From an uncultured Roseibium sp. (GTDB taxonomy: Bacteria > Pseudomonadota > Alphaproteobacteria > Rhizobiales > Stappiaceae): a stretch of 64,000 bases of DNA. Location: positions 1,302,001 through 1,366,000 of the forward strand of contig NZ_CANLVF010000001.1 in the NCBI RefSeq assembly GCF_947494555.1, read 5' to 3'. The position numbers and the translations under genes are program-made. The notes below the pieces were generated by a model. The model saw only the letters and a list, made by a program, of their open reading frames with translations, was not told where the DNA came from and did not search any database. Below are positions 1 through 10,696 of this stretch, in pieces (position 1 is the stretch's first letter; the number at the start of each line of letters is the position of its first letter).

Positions 1-134
1 TCCGCGAAACCGACCTGCCGCTGATCGATATCGCGGAGACGATCGGCTATGCCTCGGAAGCCGCCTTCAACCGCGCCTTCAAGCGCCAGTTCAACCAGAC
101 GCCGGGCCAGATGCGGCGCATGGGGGAAGGGTGA
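1..134 (+). CDS. AraC-family transcriptional regulator, C-terminal fragment
   Basis: The window opens inside this gene; the reading frame runs from base 3 to a TGA at 132-134. The 43 visible residues form the second helix-turn-helix of an AraC/XylS DNA-binding domain: the segment IAETIGYASEAAFNRAFKR followed by a P-G-x-M-R ending is the classic recognition-helix signature. Nothing can be said about its effector domain or target, since the N-terminal part lies outside the window. Downstream there is only repeat-rich intergenic DNA, so no operon partner is visible. Confidence 0.85.
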   Translation, partial: RETDLPLIDIAETIGYASEAAFNRAFKRQFNQTPGQMRRMGEG

Positions 135-226
135 TGCCGGACCGGGCAATGTCCTTCGGTGGATGGCCTTCGATTGGAAGACCGGTAAGTGACCGGCACC
201 AGTGATTTCTGAGGTTGTCGGCCCAT

Positions 227-590
227 CCTTCGAGACGCCGCTGGCGCGGCTCCGCAGGATGAGGTGTGAGGGTGTGTTGACGTTTGATTGCGGACCACAA
301 CGGACGCTGAAATCCCGAGTAGGCACTAGCCAATCCTTCGGCCTTATCCTGAGGAGGATCGTTAGATCCGTCGCGAAGGGTGCACGGCATGCTCAAAGTT
401 GGTTTCCCACCCTTCGAGACGCCGCTGGCGCGGCTCCTCAGGATGAGGGGTGAGGGTGTGTTGACGTTTGATTGCACTGAAACGGATGCCGAAACTCACA
501 GCAAGCACTCGTCAATTCTCTGGCCTCATCCTGAGGAGGATCGTTAGATCCGTCTCGAAGGATGTGCTGAAAATTCTTTGCTTCACCTTG
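227..590. repeat. Duplicated REP-like inverted-repeat doublet
   Basis: The arm beginning CCTTCGAGACGCCGCTGGCG occurs at 227-264 and again at 411-448. Each copy is followed by the same tail of about 25 bases, containing GTGTGTTGACGTTTGATTGC. The complementary arm, beginning ATCCTGAGGAGGATCGTTAG and ending in CGAAGG, occurs at about 344-379 and 526-562. A palindromic pair is therefore repeated at a spacing of about 180 bases. This is the arrangement of REP/BIME elements in alphaproteobacterial intergenic DNA. The rest of the 135-792 gap shows no credible gene. Confidence 0.75.
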
Positions 591-721
591 TCCTTCAGGC
601 GTCAACAAGCACGCAGCGGAGTGAAGGTCAGGGCCCCAATCGTTTTCAGAGCCCGTCTTGGGCACGCCCGAAACTGTCTCTGTCTTCCGTCACTCATCAG
701 TCCACCGTGGGCCACCGTCGA

Positions 722-752
722 TTGGATCCCGAATCAAGCTCGGGATGTCACA
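722..752. repeat. Short palindromic REP-type element
   Basis: GGATCCCGAATCAAGCTCGG is followed by GATGTCA. The arms CCCGA and TCGGG flank ATCAAGC, so the stretch can fold as a small hairpin. It is of the same general kind as the elements near 5840, 6060 and 7670. Its function is unknown. Confidence 0.5.
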
Positions 753-792
753 AGCGGTAACTGCCCAAATCTTGGGGGCGCATGACTTTCAT

Positions 793-820
793 TTAAAAAA
801 GGGGCGGAAAAATCCGCCCC
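793..820 (-). terminator. Rho-independent terminator of icd
   Basis: The hairpin has arms GGGGCGGA (801-808) and TCCGCCCC (813-820) around AAAA. On the minus strand it is followed by a run of T (complement of 795-800). It sits 26 bases beyond the icd stop codon, as expected for an intrinsic terminator. Confidence 0.85.
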
Positions 821-846
821 TCAAGATCCTTGTCGTGACCGGTCGA

Positions 847-3204
<2,358 letters not shown>

Positions 3205-3240
3205 CTAGCAAACGGGGGGGAAAAGGCAATCGGGGAGGGG

Positions 3241-3756
3241 TTAGAGATCCAGGCGTATTGCCTCACCGCATGCGGCGCGCGCCTGTTTTTTAATCTCCTC
3301 TCGGAGAACAGTTTCTGAAACGCTGTACAGCGCGGGTCTCAGGAAAACTGAATTGTCTGTAAATGGGCCAAACCGTCGAAAACGCAGCCCAAGTTTTCCG
3401 AAGTTGAGTTTTTCGATTTCCCCTTTCTTCAGCGAGATGACTATCCACATCCGGAGTGAGGAAATACTTGCGATGGAAGTCCAGGGGATTGGATTTTTCC
3501 CAAGCTCCCTCAGCATTATCCCTTCCCCGGTTACGGATACGACCGGTCCGACTTGCTTGCTCATTTTGCGTACGCGCATGGAAAAATAGATGAAAACAAG
3601 AATACCAATCGGACCGGCCGCCAGGTCCCAAGCAGCGCGCTCTCCGTTTATCGCTTCCATGGTGAGAACAGGCGTCGCAAGAATCGAGATAATCAAAAAC
3701 ACGCGGAAGAACCATTTTAAGAGTGAAAGGCGGTTTTGCGCGTATTCGAGTTCCAT
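3241..3756 (-). CDS. Small two-TM membrane protein with PH-like domain (paralog 1)
   Basis: A 171-aa protein with two hydrophobic segments (about residues 14-33 and 44-62), then a soluble domain of about 100 aa. The motif PIPWTSIASISSL near residue 93 matches the I-x-W-x-x-I-x-x-I-S core found in the four neighbouring paralogs. The layout resembles STM3941-type membrane proteins with a bacterial PH-like fold; that assignment is inferred from pattern only. It is the last gene of the main array, 60 bases after the next paralog. Its soluble domain is the most diverged, with FRRFGPFTDNSVFL in place of the usual G-x-C-x-N-P segment. Function unknown. Confidence 0.7.
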   Translation of the reverse strand: MELEYAQNRLSLLKWFFRVFLIISILATPVLTMEAINGERAAWDLAAGPIGILVFIYFSMRVRKMSKQVGPVVSVTGEGIMLRELGKNPIPWTSIASISSLRMWIVISLKKGEIEKLNFGKLGLRFRRFGPFTDNSVFLRPALYSVSETVLREEIKKQARAACGEAIRLDL

Positions 3757-3816
3757 GGGCTATTTTGTCTTCCTCAACGTTTCCGGAGGCTGCGTTGTTT
3801 GTCCAATATCGATTTG

Positions 3817-4356
3817 CTATCGAACGGCGGGGCAGTTGTATGCCTTCGCGTAGGTCTGCACAATTTTGTTGAATGTATAATGGCCGACGTGAAACTCCAT
3901 CGGATTGATACACCTTCCTTTTCCACCCATTCGCCTGTTATAAAATTTCATAATCAGATGATGCACTGAATTGATTTGCGTTTCTTCGAAGTTCTTCGTG
4001 ACATCAAGCATCATCATGTACTGATCATTCTGTTTCCCCCTGGATATGTTGACGATTTCGGACCAGGGAATTGGATACTTGCAGATCCGTTTGTCCAATA
4101 TTCCTGCAGGGCCGACTTCTATCGTCAGCTTGGGAATATTCAACAATCGATTGACTGCGGCGATGCTGCTGCTGATGCTCAATATCAAAACGCCAATTGC
4201 GAATACTGCTTTGGATGAACCCTTGTTCCAGCCGTAATACTCTGCTGTCAAAATGAAGACGCTTAAAAACATCAGAGACAGATAAACTAAGAAATTCGCG
4301 ATTCTTTGGCTTCTTGGTATTTCGAATTTCATTGTTTTTGATGTGTCAAAATCCAT
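3817..4356 (-). CDS. Small two-TM membrane protein with PH-like domain (paralog 2)
   Basis: A 179-aa protein: short cytoplasmic N-terminus, TM segments at about 22-40 and 49-67, then the core IEVGPAGILDKRICKYPIPW followed by SEIVNIS. It ends with GRCINPMEF and a helix containing IVQTYAKAYNC. The core and the tail align by eye with the paralog at 6436-6984 (IEIGPDGILDHRI, LPWSEIEYIS, GHCLNPMGF). The gene is visibly more AT-rich than the surrounding chromosome. It is read in the same direction as its neighbours, 85 bases after paralog 3. No enzymatic residues are apparent; a membrane-associated or immunity-like role is conjecture. Confidence 0.75.
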   Translation of the reverse strand: MDFDTSKTMKFEIPRSQRIANFLVYLSLMFLSVFILTAEYYGWNKGSSKAVFAIGVLILSISSSIAAVNRLLNIPKLTIEVGPAGILDKRICKYPIPWSEIVNISRGKQNDQYMMMLDVTKNFEETQINSVHHLIMKFYNRRMGGKGRCINPMEFHVGHYTFNKIVQTYAKAYNCPAVR

Positions 4357-4441
4357 TGATCAAACCAAGATTAAGCGATGCTTCTAGCGTTCTTTGCGTG
4401 GAGGGAGGATGTGAATTTTTCGGACCAAAGAGAATTGCAAT

Positions 4442-4987
4442 TCAATGCCATTCAGATGCAGCAGAAGAACCGTGTGCCTTTGCGTAGGTTTCGATGATTT
4501 CCTTAAGTGAGTCTTGTGAGATCGACAGACCCGAAGCAGCAATCGAAATGCCCGCGCGTCTCCAAGACGATCCCAATTTGTCGATCCAACTCCGTCGCTG
4601 GCGAAATTTTTGGAATTGCTCTGGAGAAACACCCAATTCCACACAGCAAACGCGCCTGCTTCTTCCTCTTCTTATGGCGAGCCGCACAAGTTCTGACCAT
4701 GCCATGGGTTCATTCTGGACACGCCTGTCGAAGATACCTGAAGGACTGATCTGGATGACCGGTTCGTTGAGGTGAAAAAACCTGGCCAAGTGAACGAGAA
4801 ACAGAATGGTGAATATGACCAGGAACGAGAATGGAATGAATGATGTTCCAATCGATTGGCTTGTGCTCAATACGGTGAAGACGGTAAAACCGGCGAAAGT
4901 TGCACCCAGCAACGAAAATACGAGCGTTGCAAAGGTTTTCTGCGCTGAATAGCCAATCTCGATTGCTTGATGAGCGTCAATCCGCAT
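4442..4987 (-). CDS. Small two-TM membrane protein with PH-like domain (paralog 3)
   Basis: A 181-aa protein with hydrophobic segments at about 17-40 and 50-70. The family core reads IQISPSGIFDRRVQNEPMAW then SELVRLA. The C-terminal helix contains LKEIIETYAKAHG. The ATG at 4985-4987 lies inside the end of the upstream gene, whose stop is at 4977-4979. The 11-base overlap suggests translational coupling of paralogs 4 and 3. The arginine-rich loop (RRGRSRR) after the core is not seen in the others. Function unknown. Confidence 0.75.
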   Translation of the reverse strand: MRIDAHQAIEIGYSAQKTFATLVFSLLGATFAGFTVFTVLSTSQSIGTSFIPFSFLVIFTILFLVHLARFFHLNEPVIQISPSGIFDRRVQNEPMAWSELVRLAIRRGRSRRVCCVELGVSPEQFQKFRQRRSWIDKLGSSWRRAGISIAASGLSISQDSLKEIIETYAKAHGSSAASEWH

Positions 4988-5495
4988 TCGATGACCCAGG
5001 CATTGACCAAGCCTTCATGTAGGCATTGAGTGTTTCCAGCAGCTTGTCACGGGTGATATCGAGGCGCGATGTGTCGATGATGAACTCGTCCGGGCGCGCC
5101 ATGGTGGGTTGCCTCGGGTCGGCCACGGGTTGAACTGCCTTTGCCGGTGCCGAAATCCTGACCAGTCCTTTCCCGCGGTGGTCGAAACTCGAGATACTAT
5201 CGATATCAGACCAGGCAAGAGATCGCTCCGAAGGCTGTTTGAGCAGAAGACCTGCCGGCGAGATCTGAAGGCAACTTCTTGCCGGGTGAAGCATTTCCAG
5301 AACGCAGCGCGCGAATTCCATGCCTATTGCACAGGTGACAAAACCATAAACCAAATGCCAAAGGCTGAATGAACCATCAGCCATGTTTGCAAAAAACGCG
5401 GCGATCGCAGTGAAAAACAAAGCTCCGTAACAGGCGACCTTCAAGCGCAGTAGGCGACTCTTTTGGCTGATCAATGTGGTTTCGTTTGTATTCAT
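4977..5495 (-). CDS. Small two-TM membrane protein with PH-like domain (paralog 4)
   Basis: A 172-aa protein: two TM segments at about 17-37 and 45-66, then the core LQISPAGLLLKQPSERSLAW followed by SDIDSIS. It ends with a helix containing LLETLNAYMKAWS. It is the first gene of the main array and overlaps the next one by 11 bases. Upstream lies a 940-base stretch holding tandem REP units, so a promoter should lie between about 5496 and 5760, which is AT-rich just upstream of the start. Function unknown. Confidence 0.75.
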   Translation of the reverse strand: MNTNETTLISQKSRLLRLKVACYGALFFTAIAAFFANMADGSFSLWHLVYGFVTCAIGMEFARCVLEMLHPARSCLQISPAGLLLKQPSERSLAWSDIDSISSFDHRGKGLVRISAPAKAVQPVADPRQPTMARPDEFIIDTSRLDITRDKLLETLNAYMKAWSMPGSSNAD

Positions 5496-5760
5496 CGCGC
5501 TCTTAAAACTGATTATTCAACTAGCTCTGCCTAAGTTGCAAAACAAAAAAACTCTACTCGTTCTGTTTTAGCAGAGCGTGGTTTGATAGACAATCAACGC
5601 TCGTTTGGCACCTGTCCTGGTGCCCGTCCGTGAAAGCGGCAAATGGAATGGCATGAAAAAGTGACTGAGGGTGTATTCACTCAGGGGCTTATCCATCCAC
5701 GCGCGGCGGGAGGCGGCAACTTCTGGCCTCTTGGGTCGAAACGCAAAGATTTGTGGTTAC

Positions 5761-6374
5761 TGGATCCCTGCGTTCGCAGGGATGACAAATTCCTCAAGAG
5801 GAGCCGGCCCGGCCTTGAGCCGGGGTCAAGATAGTGCTGAGAGCAGGTCCCGGATCAAGTCCGGGACGGCAATAGCGGGCGGTTTTCGTTTCAGTTGTCG
5901 TCCCGGCCAAGCGCAGCGCGAGCCGGGAACCAGTACGCCGCAGCGTTTTTGGTTTGGCCGACAGGCGTGAGTTTACTGGATCCCTGCCTTTCGCAGGGAT
6001 GACGAATTGCTCAAGTGGAGCCGCCCCGGCCTTGAGCCGGGGTCAAATTGGTTCCGTGTGCAGGTCCCGGATCAGGTCCGGGACGACAAAGGGTGTGCCC
6101 GCGTTCGTTCCAATTGTCGTCCCGGCCAAGCGCAGCGCGAACCGGGAACCAGTACGCCGCAGCGTTTTTGGTTTGGCCGACAGGCGTGAGTTTACTGGAT
6201 CCCTGCCTTTCGCAGGGATGACAAAGTGCTCAGGGGAGCCTCCGCGGCATTGAGCCGGGGTCAAGTTAGTGCTGAGAGCAGGTCCCGGATCAAGTCCGGG
6301 ACGGCAATAGCGGGCGGTTTTCGTTTCAGTTGTCGTCCCGGCCAAGCGCGGCGCGAGCCGGGAACCAGTACGCC
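5761..6374. repeat. Tandem mosaic of REP palindromes, three units of about 217 bp
   Basis: Units begin at 5761, 5977 and 6196, each with a GGATCCCTG...CGCAGGGATGAC hairpin. Each then carries a CCGGCCTTGAGCCGGGGTCA-type palindrome, a GGTCCCGGATCAAGTCCGGG palindrome and a GTCGTCCCGGCCAAGCGCAG element ending in GAGCCGGGAACCAGTACGCC. The third unit is cut short at the last element. The units are nearly identical except for short indels, so they reflect recent duplication. Open frames here are only translations of the repeat. No gene is seen in 5496-6435. Confidence 0.9.
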
Positions 6375-6435
6375 ATGGTGGTTCTTACCCGCTATGGGGC
6401 AAGAGTTCCCTGCTTTCTCTTTGGTAAGCAACCTG

Positions 6436-6984
6436 TCAGTCCCAGGCATAGGACGCCGGAGAGTCGAAAGCGTCGGCGTAGGCCAGTATGGTTTCGTGGA
6501 GGTCCTGGAAGCGGACCGCGAAACCCATGGGGTTCAGGCAGTGGCCGTGTGCGCCGACCAGACTGTTCGCCGTTCTGTACAAGCGGTACCGCCATGATTG
6601 ATCGAGCGTCGCCTCGAAGTCCTCGCTCAGCTCCAGCATCAACACGGAAGACCCCCGGCTGCTCCAGACGCTGATGTATTCGATCTCAGACCAGGGAAGG
6701 TGCACCTTCGAAATCCTGTGATCGAGGATTCCGTCGGGGCCGATTTCGATTTTCTGGTCCGGATTGCGATAAAGCTGAACGAGACCGTAGATCCCCAGGA
6801 AGCCAAAAAATCCGACGCTGAGCAGACCCAGCACCAGTCCGGCATACTCGCTGTCGGGACCGTCGAAGCTGCCGGCCGCCAGGAAGATGCCGATCACCAC
6901 GAACGGAATACTCAAGGAGAGTATCAACAGCGTCTTGCCGCGAGACCGTTTGAATTCGATGGTTTCTTGAGGGTCGAAAGCCAC
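6436..6984 (-). CDS. Small two-TM membrane protein with PH-like domain (paralog 5)
   Basis: A 182-aa protein with TM segments at about 18-38 and 47-70, then the core IEIGPDGILDHRISKVHLPW followed by SEIEYIS, and a tail containing GHCLNPMGF and LAYADAFDS. It starts with GTG at 6984, preceded by GAGG at a usable spacing. It is most similar by eye to paralog 2 (3817-4356). The tandem REP block separates it from the other four, which suggests that one original array was split by repeat expansion. Function unknown. Confidence 0.75.
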   Translation of the reverse strand: MAFDPQETIEFKRSRGKTLLILSLSIPFVVIGIFLAAGSFDGPDSEYAGLVLGLLSVGFFGFLGIYGLVQLYRNPDQKIEIGPDGILDHRISKVHLPWSEIEYISVWSSRGSSVLMLELSEDFEATLDQSWRYRLYRTANSLVGAHGHCLNPMGFAVRFQDLHETILAYADAFDSPASYAWD

Positions 6985-7111
6985 GTAAACCTCGGTATGG
7001 GCACGTTTCGAGAATGGCTCGAACGGTACATAGATAGAATGCCGTCTTCAATTGCCATCGTTTCGAACAATGTGCGACGGCAGAAACAATGTTGTCGCAC
7101 ACGCCCGAACT

Positions 7112-7540
7112 TCACCCGCGGACCGACCAATATTCCGACGCGCCTTCCGGCAATTCCGCAAGCACCCTGTCCAGCTCTCGTTCATCGACGGATGAGCGTC
7201 TGAGTGCCGTGGCGACATCTTCGATTGCACTCTCCGGGGCGAGGTTGTGATCCCGTCGCACGGACTTGACTTCGCTTATCAACGCAACACGCTCCGGAAA
7301 GGGAGCTGGTGTTTCGTCCGGTGTCCAGTCTTCGACAAAGATCGCTCTTGTTACGGCAGGAAGGACGTTCGCAAAGCGAAGTGCGTCACTTGTCGTGAGG
7401 TGGGAGCGGAACGTGTGAAGAACCGCGCGCAGCGTGTGATAGGCCTGATGATGGGTCTGGAGCATGCAGGTGTCGCGCACGTCCTGAATGAAGGCATCGA
7501 AGTCCCGGGAGGCTTGAAAATAAGTCTGGGGCATGGGCAT
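7112..7540 (-). CDS. DUF2267 domain protein
   Basis: A 142-aa soluble protein that looks like DUF2267: DAFIQDVRDTCMLQTHHQAY, an LRAVLHTFRSHLT helix, and LPAVTRAIFVEDW, followed by a C-terminal helical segment. The family has no established biochemical role. The frame is open back to 7834, but that extension merely translates REP DNA. The ATG at 7540 has AAGAGG eight bases upstream, so it is preferred over the ATG at 7603. No operon partner is evident. Confidence 0.8.
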   Translation of the reverse strand: MPMPQTYFQASRDFDAFIQDVRDTCMLQTHHQAYHTLRAVLHTFRSHLTTSDALRFANVLPAVTRAIFVEDWTPDETPAPFPERVALISEVKSVRRDHNLAPESAIEDVATALRRSSVDERELDRVLAELPEGASEYWSVRG

Positions 7541-7664
7541 GAGGGCGGCCTCTTTGCTCGGTTTGCTTCGCTCGAATTGACCCCAGTTTTCGTCTGTTGT
7601 CATCCAGGCTAAGTGCGGCGGGTGCAGGGGACGTGATCTTGGAGGTCTTTTGGAAGCCGTACAC

Positions 7665-8160
7665 CGGTCCCGGATCAAGTCCGGGGCGGCAGGGGGGGGG
7701 CGGTGTTCGTTCCAATTGTCGTACCGACCAAGCGTAGCGCGAGCCGGGGTCGGGTTCGCCTCAGCGTTTCTGGTTTTGCCGATGGGCCAGTGTTTACTGG
7801 ATCCCTGCCTGCGCAGGGATGACAAGGTGTTCAAATGAGACTTCCTTGGGCTTTTGCCGATGCCTCGTCAAAAACAGCGCACAACCGGCATCAGGCTTTA
7901 CGGCGCAGAGGGCATTTGTTTGTTCCGATTGTCGTCCCGGCCAAGCGGAGCGCGAGCCGGGAACCAGTACGCCGCAGCGTTTCTGGTTTTGCCGATGGGC
8001 CAGTGTTTACTGGATCCCTGCCTTCGCAGGGATGACAACGAGAGCGTGCGATTTCGGAAGTCCGAGACGGGGCATCAGACCATCGGCCACAAAACCGGAT
8101 CATCGATATTCGTCAGGGTTGTCATCCCGGACGCAGCGAAGCGCAGATCCGGGAACCAGT
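7665..8160. repeat. Second REP mosaic upstream of the cyclase gene
   Basis: The elements of the 5761-6374 array recur here. They are GTCCCGGATCAAGTCCGGGG at about 7667, a GTACCGACCAAGCGTAGCG variant at about 7720, GGATCCCTGCCTGCGCAGGG at about 7799, GTCGTCCCGGCCAAGCGGAG at about 7932 and GGATCCCTGCCTTCGCAGGG at about 8012. A diverged GTCATCCCGGACGCAGCGAA copy lies at about 8120. The spacing of the two GGATCCCTG elements is about 213 bases, close to the unit length of the first array. No gene is seen in 7541-8280. Confidence 0.85.
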
Positions 8161-8280
8161 ACCCCGCAGTCTCGGTGATGAAGTTTACAAACCTGGAGCG
8201 GTTCATCTCAAACGCACTGGGGATGACAAAAAGCTTCCACGCATGGAAAATGGAACGAGGAGAACTGCGCGGAGCCGTTG

Positions 8281-9453
8281 ATGCTCAACGAACAAAAACT
8301 CGATGACCTCTTCTGGTGGATGCTGGACGGTGCGCGGCCGAGTGCGGATGCTCGCGAGATCGTTCTAAAGATCTGCGAGGGGCTTCTGGGGGCCGGCGTT
8401 CCGATAGAGCGGTTCGCGCTCTTTATTTATACGCTCCATCCCAACCTTCAGGGACGCCGGTTCCGCTGGCTGAAAGGTGAGGGCGTCGACCAGTCCGATG
8501 CGGATCTCAGAGCCTTTGACGGGGCTGAATATCACGACAACCCGTTACCGACTGTGCTCAGGACGGGCAAGACCCTGCGGCGCAAGCTCTGTGATCCTGA
8601 TTGCCCGGAGGATTTTCTCATCCTGAAGCAATTCCGGGAGGAGGGCGTCACAGACTATGTCGTTCAGCCGCTCCTTTTCACGACTGGCGAGACCCATCTT
8701 GTGAGCTTTGCGACGAAAGCGAAGGGTGGCTTTGACGAGGCCATGATGGCGGCTCTTGAAAAAGTTCGTTTGCCGCTGGCCCGTCTCACCGAGACCTATA
8801 TGCTCCGGCTCAATGCGGCCAATCTCCTGTCCGCCTATGTCGGGCGCGACAGTGGCAACCGGATCCTGTCAGGGCGGGTGCACCGGGGAGACATTGAAAA
8901 AATATCCGCCTGTGTGGTTTTCGCTGATCTTGTCGCCTTCACGCAGTTTTCAAACGCAGCGACAGCAGAAGACGTATTGGCCCGCCTCAACCGGTTTTAC
9001 GACTGCCTTGTGCCGCCGATCGTAGATCGCGGTGGTGAGGTACTGAAATTCATGGGCGACGGCTTGCTGGCGATCTTCCCGATTTTGGACGACGCCGACA
9101 GTCGTGACGCCTGCCGACGCGCTCTCGACGCTCTCGATGAGGCGTCCGGTGGCGCGGACAAACCGCGATTTTCCGAGACTGTTCCACCCTTTAGGGCCGC
9201 CGTTCACGTCGGGCCGCTGCAATATGGAAATATCGGAGCCTCCGACAGGCTGGATTTCACGGCGATCGGCCCGACCGTCAACCTCGCCGCGCGGCTGCTC
9301 GCGTCGGCAGTTCTGGTCAACGGACAGACCGTGGTGTCCGAACGCGTTGCGGATCTTGCCGGGATATCGAAAGAAAATGCTCCCGCATTTGAGCTGAAGG
9401 GCTTCGACAAGACCCAGGTGATCGTGCCCATCCGGGAAATGCCGCAGGCGTGA
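8281..9453 (+). CDS. Class III adenylate cyclase with N-terminal sensor region
   Basis: A 390-aa cytoplasmic protein. Residues about 1-190 form a sensor-like region containing LHPNLQGRRFRWLKGEG and FREEGVTDYVVQPLLF. Residues about 205-375 are a class III nucleotide cyclase domain. The active site looks complete: metal-binding D216 (VVFADLVAF) and D260 (KFMGDG), adenine-selecting K256 and D325 (DRLDF), and transition-state N334 and R338 (GPTVNLAARL). This predicts ATP to cAMP. The ATG at 8281 has GGAG seven bases upstream. The sensor region is shared with the cyclase at 32467-34044. Confidence 0.9.
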   Translation: MLNEQKLDDLFWWMLDGARPSADAREIVLKICEGLLGAGVPIERFALFIYTLHPNLQGRRFRWLKGEGVDQSDADLRAFDGAEYHDNPLPTVLRTGKTLRRKLCDPDCPEDFLILKQFREEGVTDYVVQPLLFTTGETHLVSFATKAKGGFDEAMMAALEKVRLPLARLTETYMLRLNAANLLSAYVGRDSGNRILSGRVHRGDIEKISACVVFADLVAFTQFSNAATAEDVLARLNRFYDCLVPPIVDRGGEVLKFMGDGLLAIFPILDDADSRDACRRALDALDEASGGADKPRFSETVPPFRAAVHVGPLQYGNIGASDRLDFTAIGPTVNLAARLLASAVLVNGQTVVSERVADLAGISKENAPAFELKGFDKTQVIVPIREMPQA

Positions 9454-9463
9454 AAGACAAATT

Positions 9464-9490
9464 CCGGCAGGATGAGGCTACTCCTGCCGG
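9464..9490. terminator. Stem-loop between convergent genes
   Basis: CCGGCAGGA (9464-9472) and TCCTGCCGG (9482-9490) form a perfect 9-bp stem with a 9-base loop. It lies between the convergent cyclase and MRJP-like genes. No long T run follows on either strand, so intrinsic termination would be imperfect; it may serve both genes. Confidence 0.55.
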
Positions 9491-9523
9491 GCGTTCCTGT
9501 TTGGCTTGATTGGCCTGAAGGCG

Positions 9524-10603
9524 TCAGCGGCCACTCACTGCATCGCTCAGAGCGGGAAAACGGACGATCCGGTATGTCCCGAGCGAGGCGTCTTCCCCAC
9601 CGTTCAAAACCGGCGAGCGATGGAGTTCGTTGATGGTTGCATAGACATAGCCGTCCGCGCCGATCGAGAAGCCGTCCGGCCAGGGCAGGTCTTCATCGGA
9701 CTGAAACAGGATCTCATAGCTGCCATCCGGTTTCGTGACGCCGATGGCATTGTCCGTCATCGCGGTGATATAGACATTGCCGCCGGTATCAACCGTGGAC
9801 CCATCGGAGATCGGCTTGTCTCCATAGCGCTCGACACGCTCGACAAGGTCCTCTTCGCTCAGCTCTTCATTGAGAAGGTCCGCGGTCTTCACCCGGTACA
9901 TCGCACTTGCGGTCATCGGAGCGAAATAGACCCATGTGTTGGTCGGGTCTACGGTGATCGGGTTCACGCCGATCTTGGCGGGGTTGCCACCCAAAAGGAT
10001 CTCGCGACCATCGATGACCATCGGTGTGTCTTCCGGCGTCGTGAATTTCGATCCTTCCAGGACCCGGCGTGCGCGGCCGGTTTCAAGATCGACGACGATC
10101 AGGGCGGAGTTCGCGCCGTCACCTGTGTCTGAAATGTAGATGGCTTCATGGTCCCGGTCGACGGCAAGATCGTTCAGGAAAGATGTGGGACGTGAGACCG
10201 GCGCGCCGATATAGTAGACACCGTGCAGCTGTTCGGTCCTGGTGTTCCAGGCAACAATTCGTCCGGTCTGGTTTTCGCCCTGACCGTCGAGCATCCACAA
10301 GATACCGTCCCGGTCCGCGCGCAGTCCAAGGACACCGTTCAGACCGTCACCGTCCTCCTGCGGTGCACGGGCCCAGTTTTCGGTCGGGTAGGGTTTGGTC
10401 GACCCGTCCTTCATCACCTCAACGACACGCAGTTCCGGACCGTAAAATTCGTGTACGGACATAAACATGCGGCCATCAGGGCCAATCGCAAGGTTGCCCG
10501 GCGGCATCGACTTGTCGAAGCTCAGATAGGTTTCGAGACCTTCCGCGGCTGCGGGAAAGATCAGGGCGGTGCTGATGCCAAGGGCGGCGAAAAAGCGTTT
10601 CAT
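9524..10603 (-). CDS. Exported MRJP/yellow (SMP-30-like) beta-propeller protein
   Basis: A 359-aa protein with a Sec signal peptide (MKRFFAALGISTALIFPAAA, cleavage about residue 20), hence periplasmic. The body has repeated blade motifs of the major royal jelly / yellow family: LGLRADRDGILWMLDGQG, FLNDLAVDRDHEAIYISDTG, and ISDGSTVDTGGNVYITAMTD. This superfamily includes gluconolactonases and related sugar-lactone hydrolases, but the substrate here cannot be predicted. A LysR gene is divergently transcribed 93 bases away and is the probable regulator. Confidence 0.85.
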   Translation of the reverse strand: MKRFFAALGISTALIFPAAAEGLETYLSFDKSMPPGNLAIGPDGRMFMSVHEFYGPELRVVEVMKDGSTKPYPTENWARAPQEDGDGLNGVLGLRADRDGILWMLDGQGENQTGRIVAWNTRTEQLHGVYYIGAPVSRPTSFLNDLAVDRDHEAIYISDTGDGANSALIVVDLETGRARRVLEGSKFTTPEDTPMVIDGREILLGGNPAKIGVNPITVDPTNTWVYFAPMTASAMYRVKTADLLNEELSEEDLVERVERYGDKPISDGSTVDTGGNVYITAMTDNAIGVTKPDGSYEILFQSDEDLPWPDGFSIGADGYVYATINELHRSPVLNGGEDASLGTYRIVRFPALSDAVSGR

Positions 10604-10696
10604 GGGCGTCCTCCAGATATTGATGTGGAGGGTTTAATTGTTCTAGAATTCGAAATGAATTCCCTCATTTTCGAAAGCAGCGTTAGAAAATTTCAA

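Noticed and set aside
5643..6597. Several short frames between paralogs 4 and 5
   Set aside because: They are translations of REP elements (repeated RPG.A.REPGTSTP-like strings) and not genes.
7541..7834. N-terminal extension of the DUF2267 frame
   Set aside because: It translates REP DNA and has no ribosome-binding site; the ATG at 7540 has one.
5761..8160. Regularly spaced repeats as a CRISPR array
   Set aside because: The repeat is a composite of several palindromes about 217 bases long. The spacing DNA is itself repeated, and no cas genes are present.
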